Positions 11,560 through 24,389 of a stretch of 64,000 bases of DNA are shown here, one piece after another (the stretch's first letter is position 1; each line of letters starts with the position of its first letter). The stretch is from Sipunculus nudus. Taxonomy: Eukaryota > Annelida > Sipuncula > Golfingiida > Sipunculidae. The stretch spans positions 52,277,624 to 52,341,623 of the forward strand of contig CM049308.1 of assembly GCA_026874595.1 (NCBI GenBank). Reading direction: 5' to 3'. The notes under the pieces are model-generated. The model was given only the letters and a program-made list of their open reading frames with translations, was not told the origin of the DNA and made no database searches. The translations under genes and the position numbers were made by a program.

Positions 11560-14035
11560 TTTTACAAAAAAAGGCAAGTTGTCATGTTAAGCCGAAATGA
11601 ATATATCAACTTAATTTGTGGAGAATTAGTTTTAATTCTCCTTAAACTAATTCTCCTTAATTGAGAGATTCTTGTACAATTTTTAGTTCAATTCACAAGA
11701 CACTCGACTCCTAGAACTTGTTAGTTTAAACAAAATGAAAGGTTTTCACTACAAAATTGCTCGATTTCCAGCCTCTTGAAAAGTACAAATGCGCAAACTC
11801 CATGATAATGCACTTAGCGACATCTATAACATTATCAAGACCGAGCTATGGTTTGAAATGCCCGCCAAGAGAACGCTTCATCTTTGCGGAGAAAAGAATG
11901 GATAAGACGGGGGGAAAAGAGAGGCCTTAGGGCTTTGCATGATGACAATCGGAGGGGAAGGCACGAATCTAAAGTCGGGGCTCAACTTCAAGGGCGTTCG
12001 CAATCCTAATGTGGCCGTGCAGGGCATGTCGTTGCACCTGCAGCAAATGTTGTTATCGACGAAACGGTTATATTATTACATTGGTTTTTTTTTTAATTAT
12101 TCAAGTAATTGTTCATAAATGAAATTGTTTTTGGGACATTATATTTAGCGGGTACATTAGCTATTCATTTCAAGAACCAACGTTATGGTGTGAAATGTCG
12201 GGTCAGATGCCTGCATACTTAATGCAAAATTAATTTCCTGCTGATGGGATCTGATCTGCCGTCAAGTCGGCATCCGACAGGCTTGTAGGAACTAGTGGTG
12301 ATGTGCTGAGCTGCCAACAGCTGGTGCATGTGGCAGAGACCCTGATGTCCAAATATGTGAAATCAAAACAACAAATTTATTCTATAAGGAGAATCTAAAT
12401 AAGCTTTCTCTACTTACAATAATAGGGACGATGCAAATTCACCAACTTCTAATTCCATCTAGGCCAACAATGTACCACCGTAATGGTATCGTACTGCAAG
12501 CAACCGATGAATGCCATTCACCCTTTAAAGTCCCTTTTAAATTGCATCCAGCAGTTACTGGTATCAAAATCTTCTCACAAGGGAAAACATCCTAAATTTT
12601 GAAAAAAGCGACCTTTCATTGAACGTGATAGGCCAAGCAAGCATAATCATCAAATTATGATTTTGGACTTAGCAGTCACAAGGCACTGGACTGATTATTT
12701 AGCAGAGGTTAATTAGAGCCAGATGATACTTCCACACTGGTGCATGAGGATGGGGGCAAAAGAAAAAAAAAAACAGCTTTAAAAGAATGAAATACAAAAT
12801 TGCAAAAACTTCCCCAAAACACTGGCATTCAACCACCAGAGATCGATGTGTTTACACAAGTTTGAGAATCAGACCTAGGAACGAGGCCCAGTCACTAAAC
12901 CGGGGTACAAAGGCAATAAGATTTATATTCTAAGACGGAAATTTAATTAAACTCCGCTTTATTGGGGATGAATCACTGATTTCTGCAACTCTTCTGTATA
13001 AAGGCTGAATGTCACTATGTCAATCATAATCATACAGTCTGCTGATAAGAGGATGGGAGGAAAATTTTGAGATTCAAGATAGTCCTATTGACAGAAATCA
13101 TAGTAAACACGGTGACATCCGTATTGCGACCCAAAAATTGCAAATTTGACCCTAAATCATTAATAAAGGAAACAAAGTAACCATAAAATTAACCTTAACT
13201 CCAAAATAATCAGTAAGGTTTTCAGAAACCAGCAGGGTAAACTCGATTCCAGGAAACCTAGAAGAGTTCAATGATCGTCACTGCCAAACATTTCTCAACT
13301 GATCTAGGGTAATACAGTTTCCCCCCAAGAATCGATTTAGGATCAGGACATTTTCGTATAACGAATATTTAATGAGCTTATTTCATATTCTAATAAATAA
13401 GCCAAAATCGAAAAAAAAGAGGGAGAGTTGAAGTATTATTTGGATTAAGACTTGGTGCTTATTTGCCTAGATTTTCCCGGTATTAGTGGTTCCACTAGAA
13501 ACAGACAAGTCATGAAGCGCAGTCGTATTTCGCCGACGTGTAACATGCAGTGGTGATTTTGTCGTGGCTGTCAGAGAGTTTAATGAACAAAGTATAATTG
13601 CCCAATAAAATATTACTGTTAATATTCATACACTTAAAAATACCAAAAGATGTAAGTAACAGTATCAAAAAGACCAAACGATGTATGTAACAGTATCATC
13701 ATAATTAGGAAAATCGTATCCCTGGAAAATTACATTTCGTTTTTCTTTTCGCTGAATAGAACCTGGTTGAATGCTGTTTTTATTTACATTGGCAGTTCAT
13801 ACGAACAGTATTGTAATTACCACATACAATACTAAATATTAGTGATGACAAATTTGTATTTGTTTTACTGCTAGGATACTTTGTTATTTTTGCAAAGTTT
13901 TGAAGAAAAAATGTGCTATGTTTAAAGGGCTTGTCTAAGGAGATATATGTCTCGCTACAAATTCATATGCATTGATGAACAAAAAAAGATACATAACGAA
14001 ACTATATGATTTTTTTTGGTATTATATGGCGTTAA
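11560..14035. other. No recognisable feature
   Basis: Mostly AT-rich with dense stops. A small tandem-like pair (ACCAAAAGATGTAAGTAACA near 13641 and its diverged copy near 13672) is the only local structure seen. A less AT-rich patch at about 11850-12060 carries no open frame that I trust. Confidence 0.45.
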
Positions 14036-14037
14036 AT

Positions 14038-14038
14038 A

Positions 14039-14083
<45 letters not shown>
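14038..14083. repeat. (TA)n microsatellite
   Basis: Nearly pure TA dinucleotide run with one TT interruption. Confidence 0.95.
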
Positions 14084-14085
<2 letters not shown>

Positions 14086-14089
14086 ACAA

Positions 14090-15970
14090 TGGTATGAACA
14101 AATCAGATATCGGTTAACCGTTTAACATATATTTATAGAAAGGCATATACTCTCACGCACTTGCTTTGAAAGGGCTGATACACATTGTCTGTGTGGATTA
14201 CGACAGACTGAGAAACGGACCAGTCATTATGGCTTAGTGGCGCTATGATATGCTATTGTTCTTCAAAAACAATCATCAAGAATACATGACCTTAGGACAC
14301 TGACTTATGTGTGGTACATATCATAATTTCTTATTCACGGTACAGCTCACACATAATAAATACATGTATAATAAATGAGAGTGGATTTTAAAAATATATT
14401 TTGCAGCCACCTTAGCCATGTTGTGAGGTTAGGTTTAAATTATTAATCATGATGTTACTTGGTTTAGTAAAATATTTACATAAAAATCTAACAGAATTTA
14501 TCACCCATGGACGTATGCTTGATTTAATTCTAAACCAAACTACTGTATAGAGACATTGCTGCAATCATGAGTGATTATCGATTCAATATGTCTGCTGGTA
14601 GAAATTTTTTGCTTACCTCATGGTCTCGTCATATTGTTAAGTTAACTCTTTTGTATGTATTTCCAGCAAATAATTGTTACTTCAGTGAACGGTTAGCCTA
14701 TAACAGAGTTCACCACAGAACGGGAACACCTCGGGATGAGGCTACAACTTTGCCCTGCATTTATTGTGTGAACATAATAACAATGAATTCAAGGGATGTA
14801 AATCATGAAACAGGTTGGGTGTTGAACAGTCTGATGTATTATTATTGAAACATTTATGTACCAAAAACTGACGCCTATACAGATTATATGTATGCTCTAT
14901 GTGCCATACAAGTCTTCATAAATGTGGTGCTGTATGTGTCCTCAAAAATGTCTAATAAAATATTGCTCCTCCACAAAAATCAAATGTAAATGTTTAATGT
15001 AGTACATGTGACATGTAACAGTGTTTTCGTGTACTATAGAATGTTTTTCCGCTTGTCCTCCATGTCACTCTCTAAACTATTGCCGTGTCCATTATTACAT
15101 ATATGTAAAACCATCCCTTAAATGCCATTAGACCTTAAAATATTTGTATTAATTATCACATGCCCCTTTGGGCCTGTCAAGGACAGTACAACCAGAATCA
15201 TTTACAGAGGGGCTCTCATATGGATGGCAGCACTGGTAAAGCTTTGGAAAGTGTTTACCTAAAAGAGGTGGCAGGCACTAACCTCTTACATATCATAGTT
15301 GATATTATTTTCATTTCCATTTGCCGTCATTTTATAAATAAAAATGACATTTTTATTTTTTTTGCTGACTATATGTGTCCATTGTCAAGAGCTGCTGTCA
15401 GCTAACATGAAACAACAAGGGAAAGACTGAATCAAGTTTCTTTTGATGCAATTTGTTTTTTGGTACAAGTTATTCTTTACCAGTGATAATTCAGTCATAT
15501 AAATGTAACAACATACGACACCCCATAAAAATTTATGACGGACATAAGACCCCTTGTGGATGTAAGGACACCTGACGATATTAGGTTATGCCTTAACTAA
15601 TTCCGTCATCAGCGACCTCTTTGTTTATCAAGTTCCGCAACCTTAAGATTCTAAAGGAAGAAGAGGATGGAAATATCCATAACACTGATCTTGCGCTGGA
15701 GTATTCAACAGCATTAGTTTGGCATGACCTTACACGAGGTCCGTCTACAATGTCATGATTATGACGTGGGGATATGACATGTCAAACTTTCTACTACACA
15801 ACCACCCGAGATACCTGAGCCTGGGTCAACATTTGTTAGCAGGTGACCAAATAATAAGGTTATACATGTCCCTCCTATGAAAAGTTATGGAAACGTGAGA
15901 CACGTGACGGAATAATATGTGATGAGATGGTTACTGAAACGTGAGGCACATGTCTCAGCAATATGTGATG
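14090..15970. other. No recognisable feature
   Basis: Small ORFs (for example 14567-14848 and 15160-15405) have no recognisable motif, no splice context and AT-driven composition. I do not treat them as genes. Confidence 0.45.
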
Positions 15971-15972
15971 CC

Positions 15973-15976
<4 letters not shown>

Positions 15977-16014
<38 letters not shown>
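15977..16014. repeat. (TA)n microsatellite
   Basis: Pure TA run inside an otherwise meaningless ORF. Confidence 0.95.
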
Positions 16015-16016
<2 letters not shown>

Positions 16017-16559
16017 AATGAATATCTCAGATATTAAATGTGTACTTTCAGATGCTACTGTGTGGTTTACTTTCAGACTTGCCAGTAAAAACGTGAACGT
16101 ATTAAAATATGAAACTGAAGCAGTAGTTTACAATATTTGGACGGATCTATATAGTTTATTTATGAGTATTGTTTTAAGAAAATTCTACTTTGGCATATAT
16201 TGACATTTGCCGTTCAGGTATTAATGGGTAGAAAGATTAGCAAACCATGTATGTCATCAGTGACAGGATCGCCAACTCCTGGGACGATCTGTACCGACTA
16301 TAACCCGATTCTCAACACCTCTCAGGTGATTAGTTTCGCCATCGTCCTTCCCAATATTACCCCTGCTTGGAGACGTCTCAGAGGTTGGTGATCCCAACAT
16401 TAAAAATGTAAAATCCAATGTGTCATGATTGAACTTAACTTGTATAAGACGGGTTTTAGAGAACAGCGGCATGTGAATACCAGGATTATATTTAGGTAAA
16501 AGATAGATGTATTTGGTAGCATAAAGTGTTTGGATTATGAAGTTAGCATGCAGATGCTT

Positions 16560-17095
16560 ATTCTTGCATCACAACCTTTCGCTTTCAACAATGACCTGGA
16601 TGGGATACGTTCAAGAATGACACAGCATGTATGGCACCGGTCGAAGAAAAAGGACAACGAGCGACAAATACAGTTTGCGCTGTCATGAAAAAAGACACCG
16701 CGTAATCAAATGACGTCTTTAAGAAATGGCAGCGGGTTCTGCTGTTAAAATATGACAATGGAAGAGCCAGTCAAACTGACAGACTGGTGTACATTGGGGC
16801 TGTCTCGAAGACAAATACAACAGGAAAAGAGTTGTCGCCACAACACTGGTTGACTAGTGTATTTTTGCCAGAGAAGTGTGCGAGTAAAAATTTTCCTACA
16901 CAAATCCTAAAGTGGCCATCAAATCGGAGGATCGGGTATAATTGTAGAAATCGATGAGTCGAAATTTCACAAACGTAAATCCACAGAGGGCACCAGGTGA
17001 TAGGGGGAGTAGGGGGGGGGGGTTATTTACGTGTTTGGAGGCTGTGGACAGGAGAATCAGCAGAGAGTCTCTTGGCGACCAACTGTTTTACTGCT
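16560..17095 (+). pseudogene. Merlin (IS1016-like) transposase remnant
   Basis: At 16918-17000 one frame reads HQIGGSGIIVEIDESKF followed by HKRKSTEGTR and a stop. At 17031 a second open piece begins VFGGCGQENQQRVSWRPT. Merlin and ISXO2/IS1016 DDE transposases carry the same order: IGG.G..VEIDESKF.KRK, then G(W)VFGG. The first catalytic Asp is the D of EIDESK. A poly-G run at about 17013-17021 and a stop separate the two blocks. Upstream sequence from about 16560 is related by position but heavily broken. Only this fragment of the transposase is visible, so the copy is dead. Confidence 0.65.
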
Positions 17096-17229
17096 AAAGC
17101 TTTGTATTTCTCTCTGACGCACACCACTCCATTCAGGTCAACCGAGATTTTGTCCTCCCAACAGTTATGATAAACCCCAATAAAATACACCTAACGACCG
17201 GCTTGCATGGTCTATGTGTTATTATTTAC

Positions 17230-17345
17230 AGATGGTCTATGACATCTCTCATCACCAAGAGTTTCCAGAATCCTGAAGGAAACCTGCGGTTTCAATCTCT
17301 TGCAACAGAGGCATATGGGATGGGAGCTATTCCTGATTTTCGGCA
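17230..17345 (+). other. Candidate exon, unknown
   Basis: After the acceptor-like TTATTATTTACAG, a frame reads WSMTSLITKSFQNPEGNLRF and runs on to DFRQ before a GTGATA donor-like site. No domain recognised. It may be chance. Confidence 0.15.
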
Positions 17346-17479
17346 GGTGATATATATTCTATCATGGAGGGTAAGGATTAATTATTTCATACAAAAATTT
17401 AGTAGAGTTATATTCATTAACTGGTTCAGTTTTAATACAAGTGGCCCCAAACACTTTTTAATAATTTTAATATTATAAC

Positions 17480-18870
17480 TTTATTATTAGTACTTTTCCT
17501 CCATAAATGAAAAAATGTGTTCTCTTGTTTCTCTTCACTTGTGCATGATAATAGGCCATAGTTTGCAAACACTATATTAAATATACTACTGCCTGAAGTG
17601 TGACGGAGAGAAGTATGTTAGGTAATATTCATGGAAAATTTAAAAAAAAACAAAGCTGCTCTGCCAATATTTATTTTTTTTGTTTATATTTACTCTCAGC
17701 AGATCAAATTGTGTCACCTTCATTAAGTTATGGACGTGGATTTATAATTAATTATTTATAATTAATTATGTACCAGTATACATTTTATAAAGAAAGAAGA
17801 TATTGTTAAATACATGGAAATAATTTGAAATGATTAACAGATATCCAAAATTGACTTCACAATATTTTATAAATGTACCGGAACATTTGTCTTTATATTT
17901 TCAAGCGTGGTAAAGAGATGGGGCGTTGTTGACTGATGGCAATCACCAAAGGCTACCTTTACTACAAGGACAGTGATGTAGCAGCAAACACCACCAGGAT
18001 ATGAGGCAGTATTGTCTCTCAAAAATCTGCAGAAGAAAATATCTCCTTAATTATTTCGACTTTGATAGGCCAGATAAAGATCTGCACAATTGTTGTCTGA
18101 ATGCCAATGTTTTGAATGCAGCTTAAAAGCTTAAATTGATGAGCAAATGCCTGCTGATCAACATGTTTCTTGGGATGCAAATTTCTGCCTAACCCATTAC
18201 TTTGATCAAGAGAACAAGCTCATGGAGTCATCATGCCCAGAGTGTATAGCAGGGCTGTCATCCTTTTTAGCAGAAACAGCAAAAGACAGTGCCAAATACT
18301 AAGCCATCTGAGATGACATGAAGACCTTTGTAGAAGTAGTTTTTTTAAGAAGAATTACTGAAGTTAATACTTTCTGTTCTCAAATGCTAAAATTACTGTT
18401 AACTATTTGACAAAGTATGAAAATATTGTTATTCTTATTTCACTGGCTCTGCCTGATAATCTGTTTTGTAAACATAAAAGGTAACAATGAATCTTAAATA
18501 TACAGTAAAACTGGGTCCGTATGCTGCTTAAACAGAGTGGTCTTCAAGTTCTTTTTGAAAGTCAGAAGTGAAGATGAAAAAATGTCTCATCTTATAAACA
18601 AAGTTGACTTCGGCAATGTGGAACTCGTAAAAATCAACGGTGGCTGCGTTTATGCGTAGCTTGTACGGAACTGCAATAGAGGAATTTGCAAACAGTGGGG
18701 GATAATTAACTGACCCCAGACCACACCAGCAAGTTAGTATAGAGACTGTCCTGAAAGGTTACGATTGCATCCTCTGTTTACCAACGGGGGATTGTAAAAT
18801 ATTACGCAAGAGGGAATTCCACAAAGACAGCACCGCCCGTTGGCCAAACTTGACGGGCAACCGCGGTTTC
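17480..18870. other. No recognisable feature
   Basis: AT-rich DNA with a direct ATAATTAATTATTTATAATT palindromic patch near 17741. No coding segment is supported. Confidence 0.4.
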
Positions 18871-18872
18871 GT

Positions 18873-18917
18873 GCAGCGGTTAGTTGAGCGAATAGTTGTG
18901 CATATCGTAACCGCTGC
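18873..18917. repeat. 10-bp perfect stem-loop
   Basis: GCAGCGGTTA at 18873-18882 pairs with TAACCGCTGC at 18908-18917 across a 25-nt loop, in a locally GC-richer patch. Role unknown. Confidence 0.6.
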
Positions 18918-19156
18918 TTATGGAGCTTAGGAATTCCTTCGACACACATTAAAGAGGAGTCATTTCTCTGCTAATGTAAATCAAAAGATTACTATAACAT
19001 CAAACAAGTATATTTCATTATGAAGTTTGTGTAAAACTTCATGTATGTAGGGCAAGTAAAAGCTAGATGTTACTTGCCCTCCTGGGCAACACTTTCAAAG
19101 GTAAATGACAAGCCCTGCTCTGTAAGACAAACATTTTAAATTTTTCTTTCCTTTAG

Positions 19157-19427
19157 AGGCAGCTATGGATGATGTCATATGTGGTGTATGAACCCTTTTG
19201 GAGAAAACTGTTGGGTAAATGCAGTTGAGCAGATACAGTTGCTAACACAGAGGCAGGAATCAGATGATTTGTCTCCTGAGTGCTTAAGGAAAATCCTTGA
19301 AGAAAGTGGGAAGAAGATTGAGGATCCACGTGACCGGCTAGATGCTACTTACTTTCTCCAGGCCTTTCAGGAGAGTCGGGAACATTCTGTCAACGTTAAA
19401 GAGATGGTGAATCTATTCTCAGAGTAA
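19157..19427 (+). pseudogene. Coding-like fragment, unknown
   Basis: After TTTCTTTCCTTTAG the sequence reads open as MNPFGENCWVNAVEQIQLL and on to NVKEMVNLFSE, stop at 19425-19427. The acidic, hydrophilic composition looks coding-like. It lies just upstream of the transposase-like remnant on the same strand. I do not recognise it. Confidence 0.25.
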
Positions 19428-19550
19428 ACAAGGGTAGAAAATATATGATTAAGAGTGAGCCTGTTGCTGTGATATACCTTAATAGATGGAACAACTGCTG
19501 CATAATAAAAGAAAATTGTCAGTGTTAATTACACAAAACTCTGCCCCAAA

Positions 19551-20076
19551 GGGGTACATCATAGATTGGTGTGACGGCTATCTGTTCAAGGAACATGCAA
19601 TATTTGGTCGAGAGGATAAGATTTTGCAAATTATTATATAACATGATGAAATGGACGTCTGCAGTCCTTTCGGTTCCTATGCTGTTATATACAATTTGTC
19701 AAAGTTTTACTATACTTTGGCTAATATACATCTGGTATATAGGTCACGTTTGTCAACAATTAGATTGCAGGCAGTGGGGTCAAGCTCAGTTGTTAAGGAC
19801 TACGACATTGAAAAAATTCTTGAAAGTTTGGTCTGTGATCTGAAACATCTTAAGTTTTCTGTAAATTGTAAGAAGTATTGTTTTAAGGGAGGGCTATTGG
19901 CAGGTGTGGCAGATACAACAGCTAGTCACGAACTAGGAGGGCCGACAGAAAGAGTCGGGGCAGCTCGTTCTAAATGTAGACACTGTTACTGTGAATATGA
20001 TGATATGAATACACATTTTTTATCACGTCTTTGTACACCGAAACTTAAGAGTCAAATGACATTTGAGGGAATGTGA
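19551..20076 (+). pseudogene. Transposase-like remnant, copy 2 of the 10.2-kb family
   Basis: From about 19551 the frame reads GYIIDWCDGYLFKEHAIFG, meets an in-frame TAA near 19640, then continues DEMDVCSPFGSY, KFYYTLANIHLVYRSRL, DYDIEKILESLVCDLKHL, a diverged GDNLG region (GVADTTASHELGG) and a CRHC cysteine pair at about 19980. The order (DG..F..H, then DE.EV.NPLGS, then YFTLGN, then CR.C) is that of the same multicopy family as 10.24-11.5 kb. One nonsense change in an otherwise long frame suggests moderate age. It abuts a hAT remnant at 20073. Confidence 0.5.
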
Positions 20077-20596
20077 AAATATTAAAATCGGTGGATAAAC
20101 GCCCGACAAAGTACGAAGTCAGTTCAGTTTACAGGCTGGCATCCACCCTGGACCCACAATTCAAAATTCAGTGGGGAGGGGATGATCATGAGAAGGCCAG
20201 ACTCAAAGCAGAGCTCATATCCAAGGCATCTCAACTCATAGATATCCAGTCTCCAAAGAATGAGCAAGTTAAAACTGAACCCAAGAAACGAAAAAGGATC
20301 TTCAGATTTATGGACAAAGTACCAGCACCGGCCCCTGCACTTAGTGACGAGTCACTAAACCCTGAAATCAGCTCCTCCTTGCTGATGACAGCGATGCACT
20401 TTCCTTCTGGAAAGATCACAGAGACACTTTCCCTGTTCTCTTCAAGATGGCCCTGTGCTACCTCTCTGTACCTGCATCTTGCGTACCGGTCGAGAGGGCA
20501 TTCAGCATTGCAGGAAACGTGTTCAGGCCAGACAGTTACCGGCTAACATATATCAACTTTGAATGTGTGTTTGTGAAATGCAATGACAGTGGCTAA
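20073..20596 (+). pseudogene. hAT transposase C-terminal remnant
   Basis: The first frame (20073-20370) contains VYRLASTLDPQFKIQW, matching the usual LA..LDPRFK region, and then a lysine-rich KKRKR stretch. A frameshift near 20370-20385 moves to a frame reading DSDALSFWKDHRDTFPVLF, CYLSVPASCVPVERAFSIAG and YRLTYINFECVFVKCND, ending with TAA 20594-20596. This is the hAT dimerisation domain with its conserved YL.VPAS..P.ERAFS.AG signature. The N-terminal BED finger and catalytic core are absent from the window, so it is a 3' fragment. Confidence 0.75.
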
Positions 20597-20609
20597 ATGT
20601 AAATGAAAC

Positions 20610-20890
20610 TGTACTTCGTGCACTAAATCAACTTTCTGTACACTTGAATATCATGTTTTTGAATGGATGTTGTTATCCTGTACTTGGTGCAGTTAATGAA
20701 CTTTTAGTACACAAGTATCATGTTTGTGAAGTATGGTGTCATAAGGTACTTGGTGTACTTAATGCACTTTCAGTAGACTTGAATATCATGTTTATGAATA
20801 TATGGTGTCATACTCCACTTGGTGCACTTATGGACTTTTATTACTCTTGCATGTCATGTTTGTGAATGTATGGTGCCATACAGATAACAA
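20610..20890. repeat. Tandem repeat, about 80-bp unit, 3-4 copies
   Basis: Units carry ATCATGTTTGTGAA, TATGGTGTCATA and CACTTGGTGCACTTAATG in the same order, starting near 20645, 20725, 20785 and 20850. It sits immediately after the hAT fragment. Confidence 0.7.
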
Positions 20891-20899
20891 GTTCTAATA

Positions 20900-22980
20900 A
20901 AATATACTTTAGCAAATGACTTCAACATTGTTTGATATAAAAGGCATATACGTTAATTTATGCCGCCATAATAATCCGTAAAAACGTCTTTGAAGTGAAC
21001 CTAAAATGAATGTACTTGTACCTAGGAATTTTCTTAGGTACCTGTACTTAGGCACTTTCACCTTGTCCTAATCCTGGTCAACTGAGCTATATAGATCACC
21101 TTTTGGCCATCTTCTGACCATTAACAGGACACAATCCATAATTTTTTTAACTTAAACTGTTTAATTCATTCTTATGTTCAGGACAGTTTAATCTTATGTT
21201 CAGGGAAGTCCAGGAAAACCTGATTGGAAATGTGTTCAGTCAGTCGTGATGACCAGCTTCAAACCCTTCCTAGGGTTGCAGGTTAGCAACAACATTAAAA
21301 TTATAAATAATGTGCCTGACGTACATGCTAAAGACTATCAGCATACAAAGTTCGAACAGAATTGACACATCCAGTTTTTTCAAAAATGTCCATTAAAATT
21401 GTTAAATTTCTAGCACCTCTTTTTCACATAGTGAAATATTAATTCCCATATTTTTATTTTTAGAATTTATGGATGATGAGGATTTAAACCAAGTTTCAAA
21501 ACATTCGAAAACGATTGGATTATGACCTGCCAGAAGTCCATGTACACTAACGAAAGTTAGATGAAGCAGATGGTGAAACACACAATTACCATGTTATACC
21601 CCGCCCTTGGGAACATACACATCGCCCGGTTAAAGGAGAAGTTGGGAACATGCGAGGGAGATATGGTAGGTTCAGATTTTCTTAAAGCCACTGAAGATAC
21701 TGAACCTTCAGCACAGACTTGCTGCTACCACAACTGAAACAGAAGGCAGGGTCTCTTGAAGGCGACTCTATCATGTTAGGAGGTGAAACCCTTTCTTCTA
21801 TACACTACATATAAGTCACAGAATATTTGGTCAAATGAATGTACATAACATATATAATTATTTTAACGAAAATATAGAGAATTTTATTTTTTTTTAACAA
21901 TGATTAAAGCGAAACGACAAATATAACACATTTGATTTACTATCAAGAACAACGGTCCAAGAGAGAACAGCTCAGGTACCCAGCATTCGATCAGCATGGA
22001 GGATTGACTGCAAACAGGATCAACCAAAAAGAAAGAACCTGCATGTTTTTCTAAAAGATCAGGGTCCTAGAAACCAACAAATAAAAAATATAAATCAAAG
22101 TAGATACTCTAGTAGAATTGATCCATAAAAATGCTTGCATGCACGACTAATCTGGCCCCCTGGTTACAAATAGTATAAAGATAAACAAACCAAAAAATTT
22201 GTAGGAGAAACCAAATCTACGAAATTGCATCGTTGTTCTTTCACAAGGAACTGCCTAGGGAAACCCACTACTGAATACAAGGGTACAAAATGTATATAAA
22301 GCCTTTACCTAAGATTCCTTATGTACGGAATGCAAAAAAAGCTCCACTTAAATGGGAGAATGTGTAACGCCAAGGAACATTTCAACTACAAGCAAATTGT
22401 TCAATCCAAAAGAAAAAAAAATTCGCCAAAGCCAGTAAAATGGTTGACATGCTTTATAAAGAGAATGATATGTACACATACTATCCTGGCAGAGACCTCA
22501 GAGGAACCTTAGACACTGGTTCAAACTTGGCACCTCTTGCAAACACTGGTGGTAGCTATGAAGCTCACAAGTACTAGACCGAACCCCCTTTTCTGTAATA
22601 CCTGCAGAGCCCAGACCTCCACAAGACTGGAACCGGCCACTGAGACCTATTGCAGCTTTCTGCTACACACGAATGACTTTTCAACGATGTCTGCAATGTT
22701 CAAAACATCCTCAGGAGATGATACACAATATCTAGCAGTTATAAACATGAGCAAGGTAAAACATAAATGAAATAAAATGCGGTAATTCCCTATTTTATGG
22801 TATATAATTGATAAAATGACCTGTACCTTTATTGGGTGGAACTGACATAATTTGGGGAGGGGAAATAAGCAAAAACACGTGACTGGAGGAGAAGGATGCG
22901 CATTATAGTTCAGGGGTAAGAGTAGGCCTACATGTTCGCAGTATTTATTGTCAGTTCTCAACTGCCGGGAATAAAGATAA
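20900..22980. other. Mostly featureless; one candidate exon
   Basis: No repeats or recognisable genes. At 21551-21664 one frame is open and reads DGETHNYHVIPRPWEHTHRP then GNMRGRY before a GTAGGT donor-like site; I cannot identify it. Other small ORFs (22321-22512, 22537-22770) are unsupported. Confidence 0.35.
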
Positions 22981-23122
22981 ACACGGCCTTGGCTGACTTA
23001 CGGTCTCAGAACGCCTATCAATGAACGATGTGCCCTGCAACTATAAATAATTGTTAAAATATATGCATCCGTGATACACTTTGTCCGTTTCTTAATTGAA
23101 AATATTGTTAATAAAACTACAG

Positions 23123-23649
23123 GAGAGTCCATCGTTGAATACTGCGGCGAGTTAATAACTGGAGCTGTTGTAGAAAATAGGAGGAAAAATTACTCAAGAA
23201 AGATTGGACTTTTTTGTATTTCTTTGCTAGCTCCGACAAGAATGGGAAGCTCTCAGAAATGTGGTAAGTTTGGTCAGATAAGTATGTTTTATTATACCCT
23301 GAAATACCTTGAATATATTGCATAAAACTGTAAAAGTTAAAACTCTTGTCAATACCAGAGTGCAATGATATATATAAGAGTGCAAAATTTATTAATTATC
23401 AGTGGTCAAGTTGCAGATTTAACCAGTCTAAAAGTTGATCTGATTTGTTTACTATTTTAGTATTGATGCAACATACTCTGATAGACTTGGAAAATATATT
23501 AATGATACCATGCACCCTTATTCCATCGTAAAGTTAAACACCGATGATGGAGTTCCACACCTGTTGCTTTTCTAAAAGCAAAGAAGGAAATATCAGCCAG
23601 ACCGGAGATTACTTACTATTATGGTTATACAGAGGACAGCCTGTGCTGA
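23123..23649 (+). pseudogene. SET-domain lysine methyltransferase remnant (KMT5A-like)
   Basis: Exon A (23123-23263) reads GESIVEYCGELITGAVVENR then Y, and in a shifted frame FLYFFASSDKNGKLSEM. Exon B (23461-23649) reads CIDATYSDRLGKYIND, HPYSIVKLNTDDGVPHLLLF and, after another shift, AKKEISARPEITYYYGYTED. These are the SET landmarks in order: GE.IVEY.GELI, YFF....CIDAT...GRYIND, then HL...A..EI..G.E.TY.YG. The exon junction TG|T rebuilds the Cys of CIDAT, so the GTAAGT donor and TTTTAG acceptor are credible. The frameshifts near 23205 and 23570 break it. The final segment has P where the canonical G of the G.E.. turn would stand. SET enzymes methylate lysine using SAM; the SETD8/KMT5A resemblance is by motif only. 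Confidence 0.7.
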
Positions 23650-24389
23650 AGAAAGATTAGTTAACTTTTACAATATCCTCTATGGAATTGTTCAACAACA
23701 ATAAGCCGGTTTCCATTATGAGCTTATATTTGAATAACATGGAGTAAATGCTTGAATAATGGTCAGATAAGGTTTTGCTTAAAAGTAAATATACAGTTTT
23801 TTTATCCATAAAAAGTAAAATAGACTTGCATGCAAAACACATGAAGTATCCCAACTGAATAACACCTTCAGGCCTGTGTGAACATTTGTAATAGAATACA
23901 CAACGTATAATATATGTAAATGCCATAGTGCATCATACCTGGTGATATTCCCACATTTTACTGCAAATGAGCATTTAGCATTTACAGGTTTAAAATAATA
24001 CACTGAATTTACCATGAAAATTTAATCCAATACTAAGTTGTAGCAACAGTTAAATAGTAGAATATGTATCTCGTATTATATCAATGCTACTTATTGATAC
24101 AGACAATATTTTGTGAATAGTACAACTTGTTTAAATCACTGAGAGTCGTGTATGTAAATGCTTAGGTAGGACAGGTGGGTGGAAGATGAAGCCGTATTTT
24201 AACTGTGCAAATCATAGGATAACAGTTAAAGTTTCAAGCCGCACATGAAATTCTCCGATGATTTGGCTCACTAAATTCCACCTGTTTTTCTTGAGAAATC
24301 TGGCCTTTCTTTTTATGTTTATACTATGGAAGACCTAAAGTGCTGAAACCATAACCCGATATATAGGTCACAAATCGTTACGGTGAATA

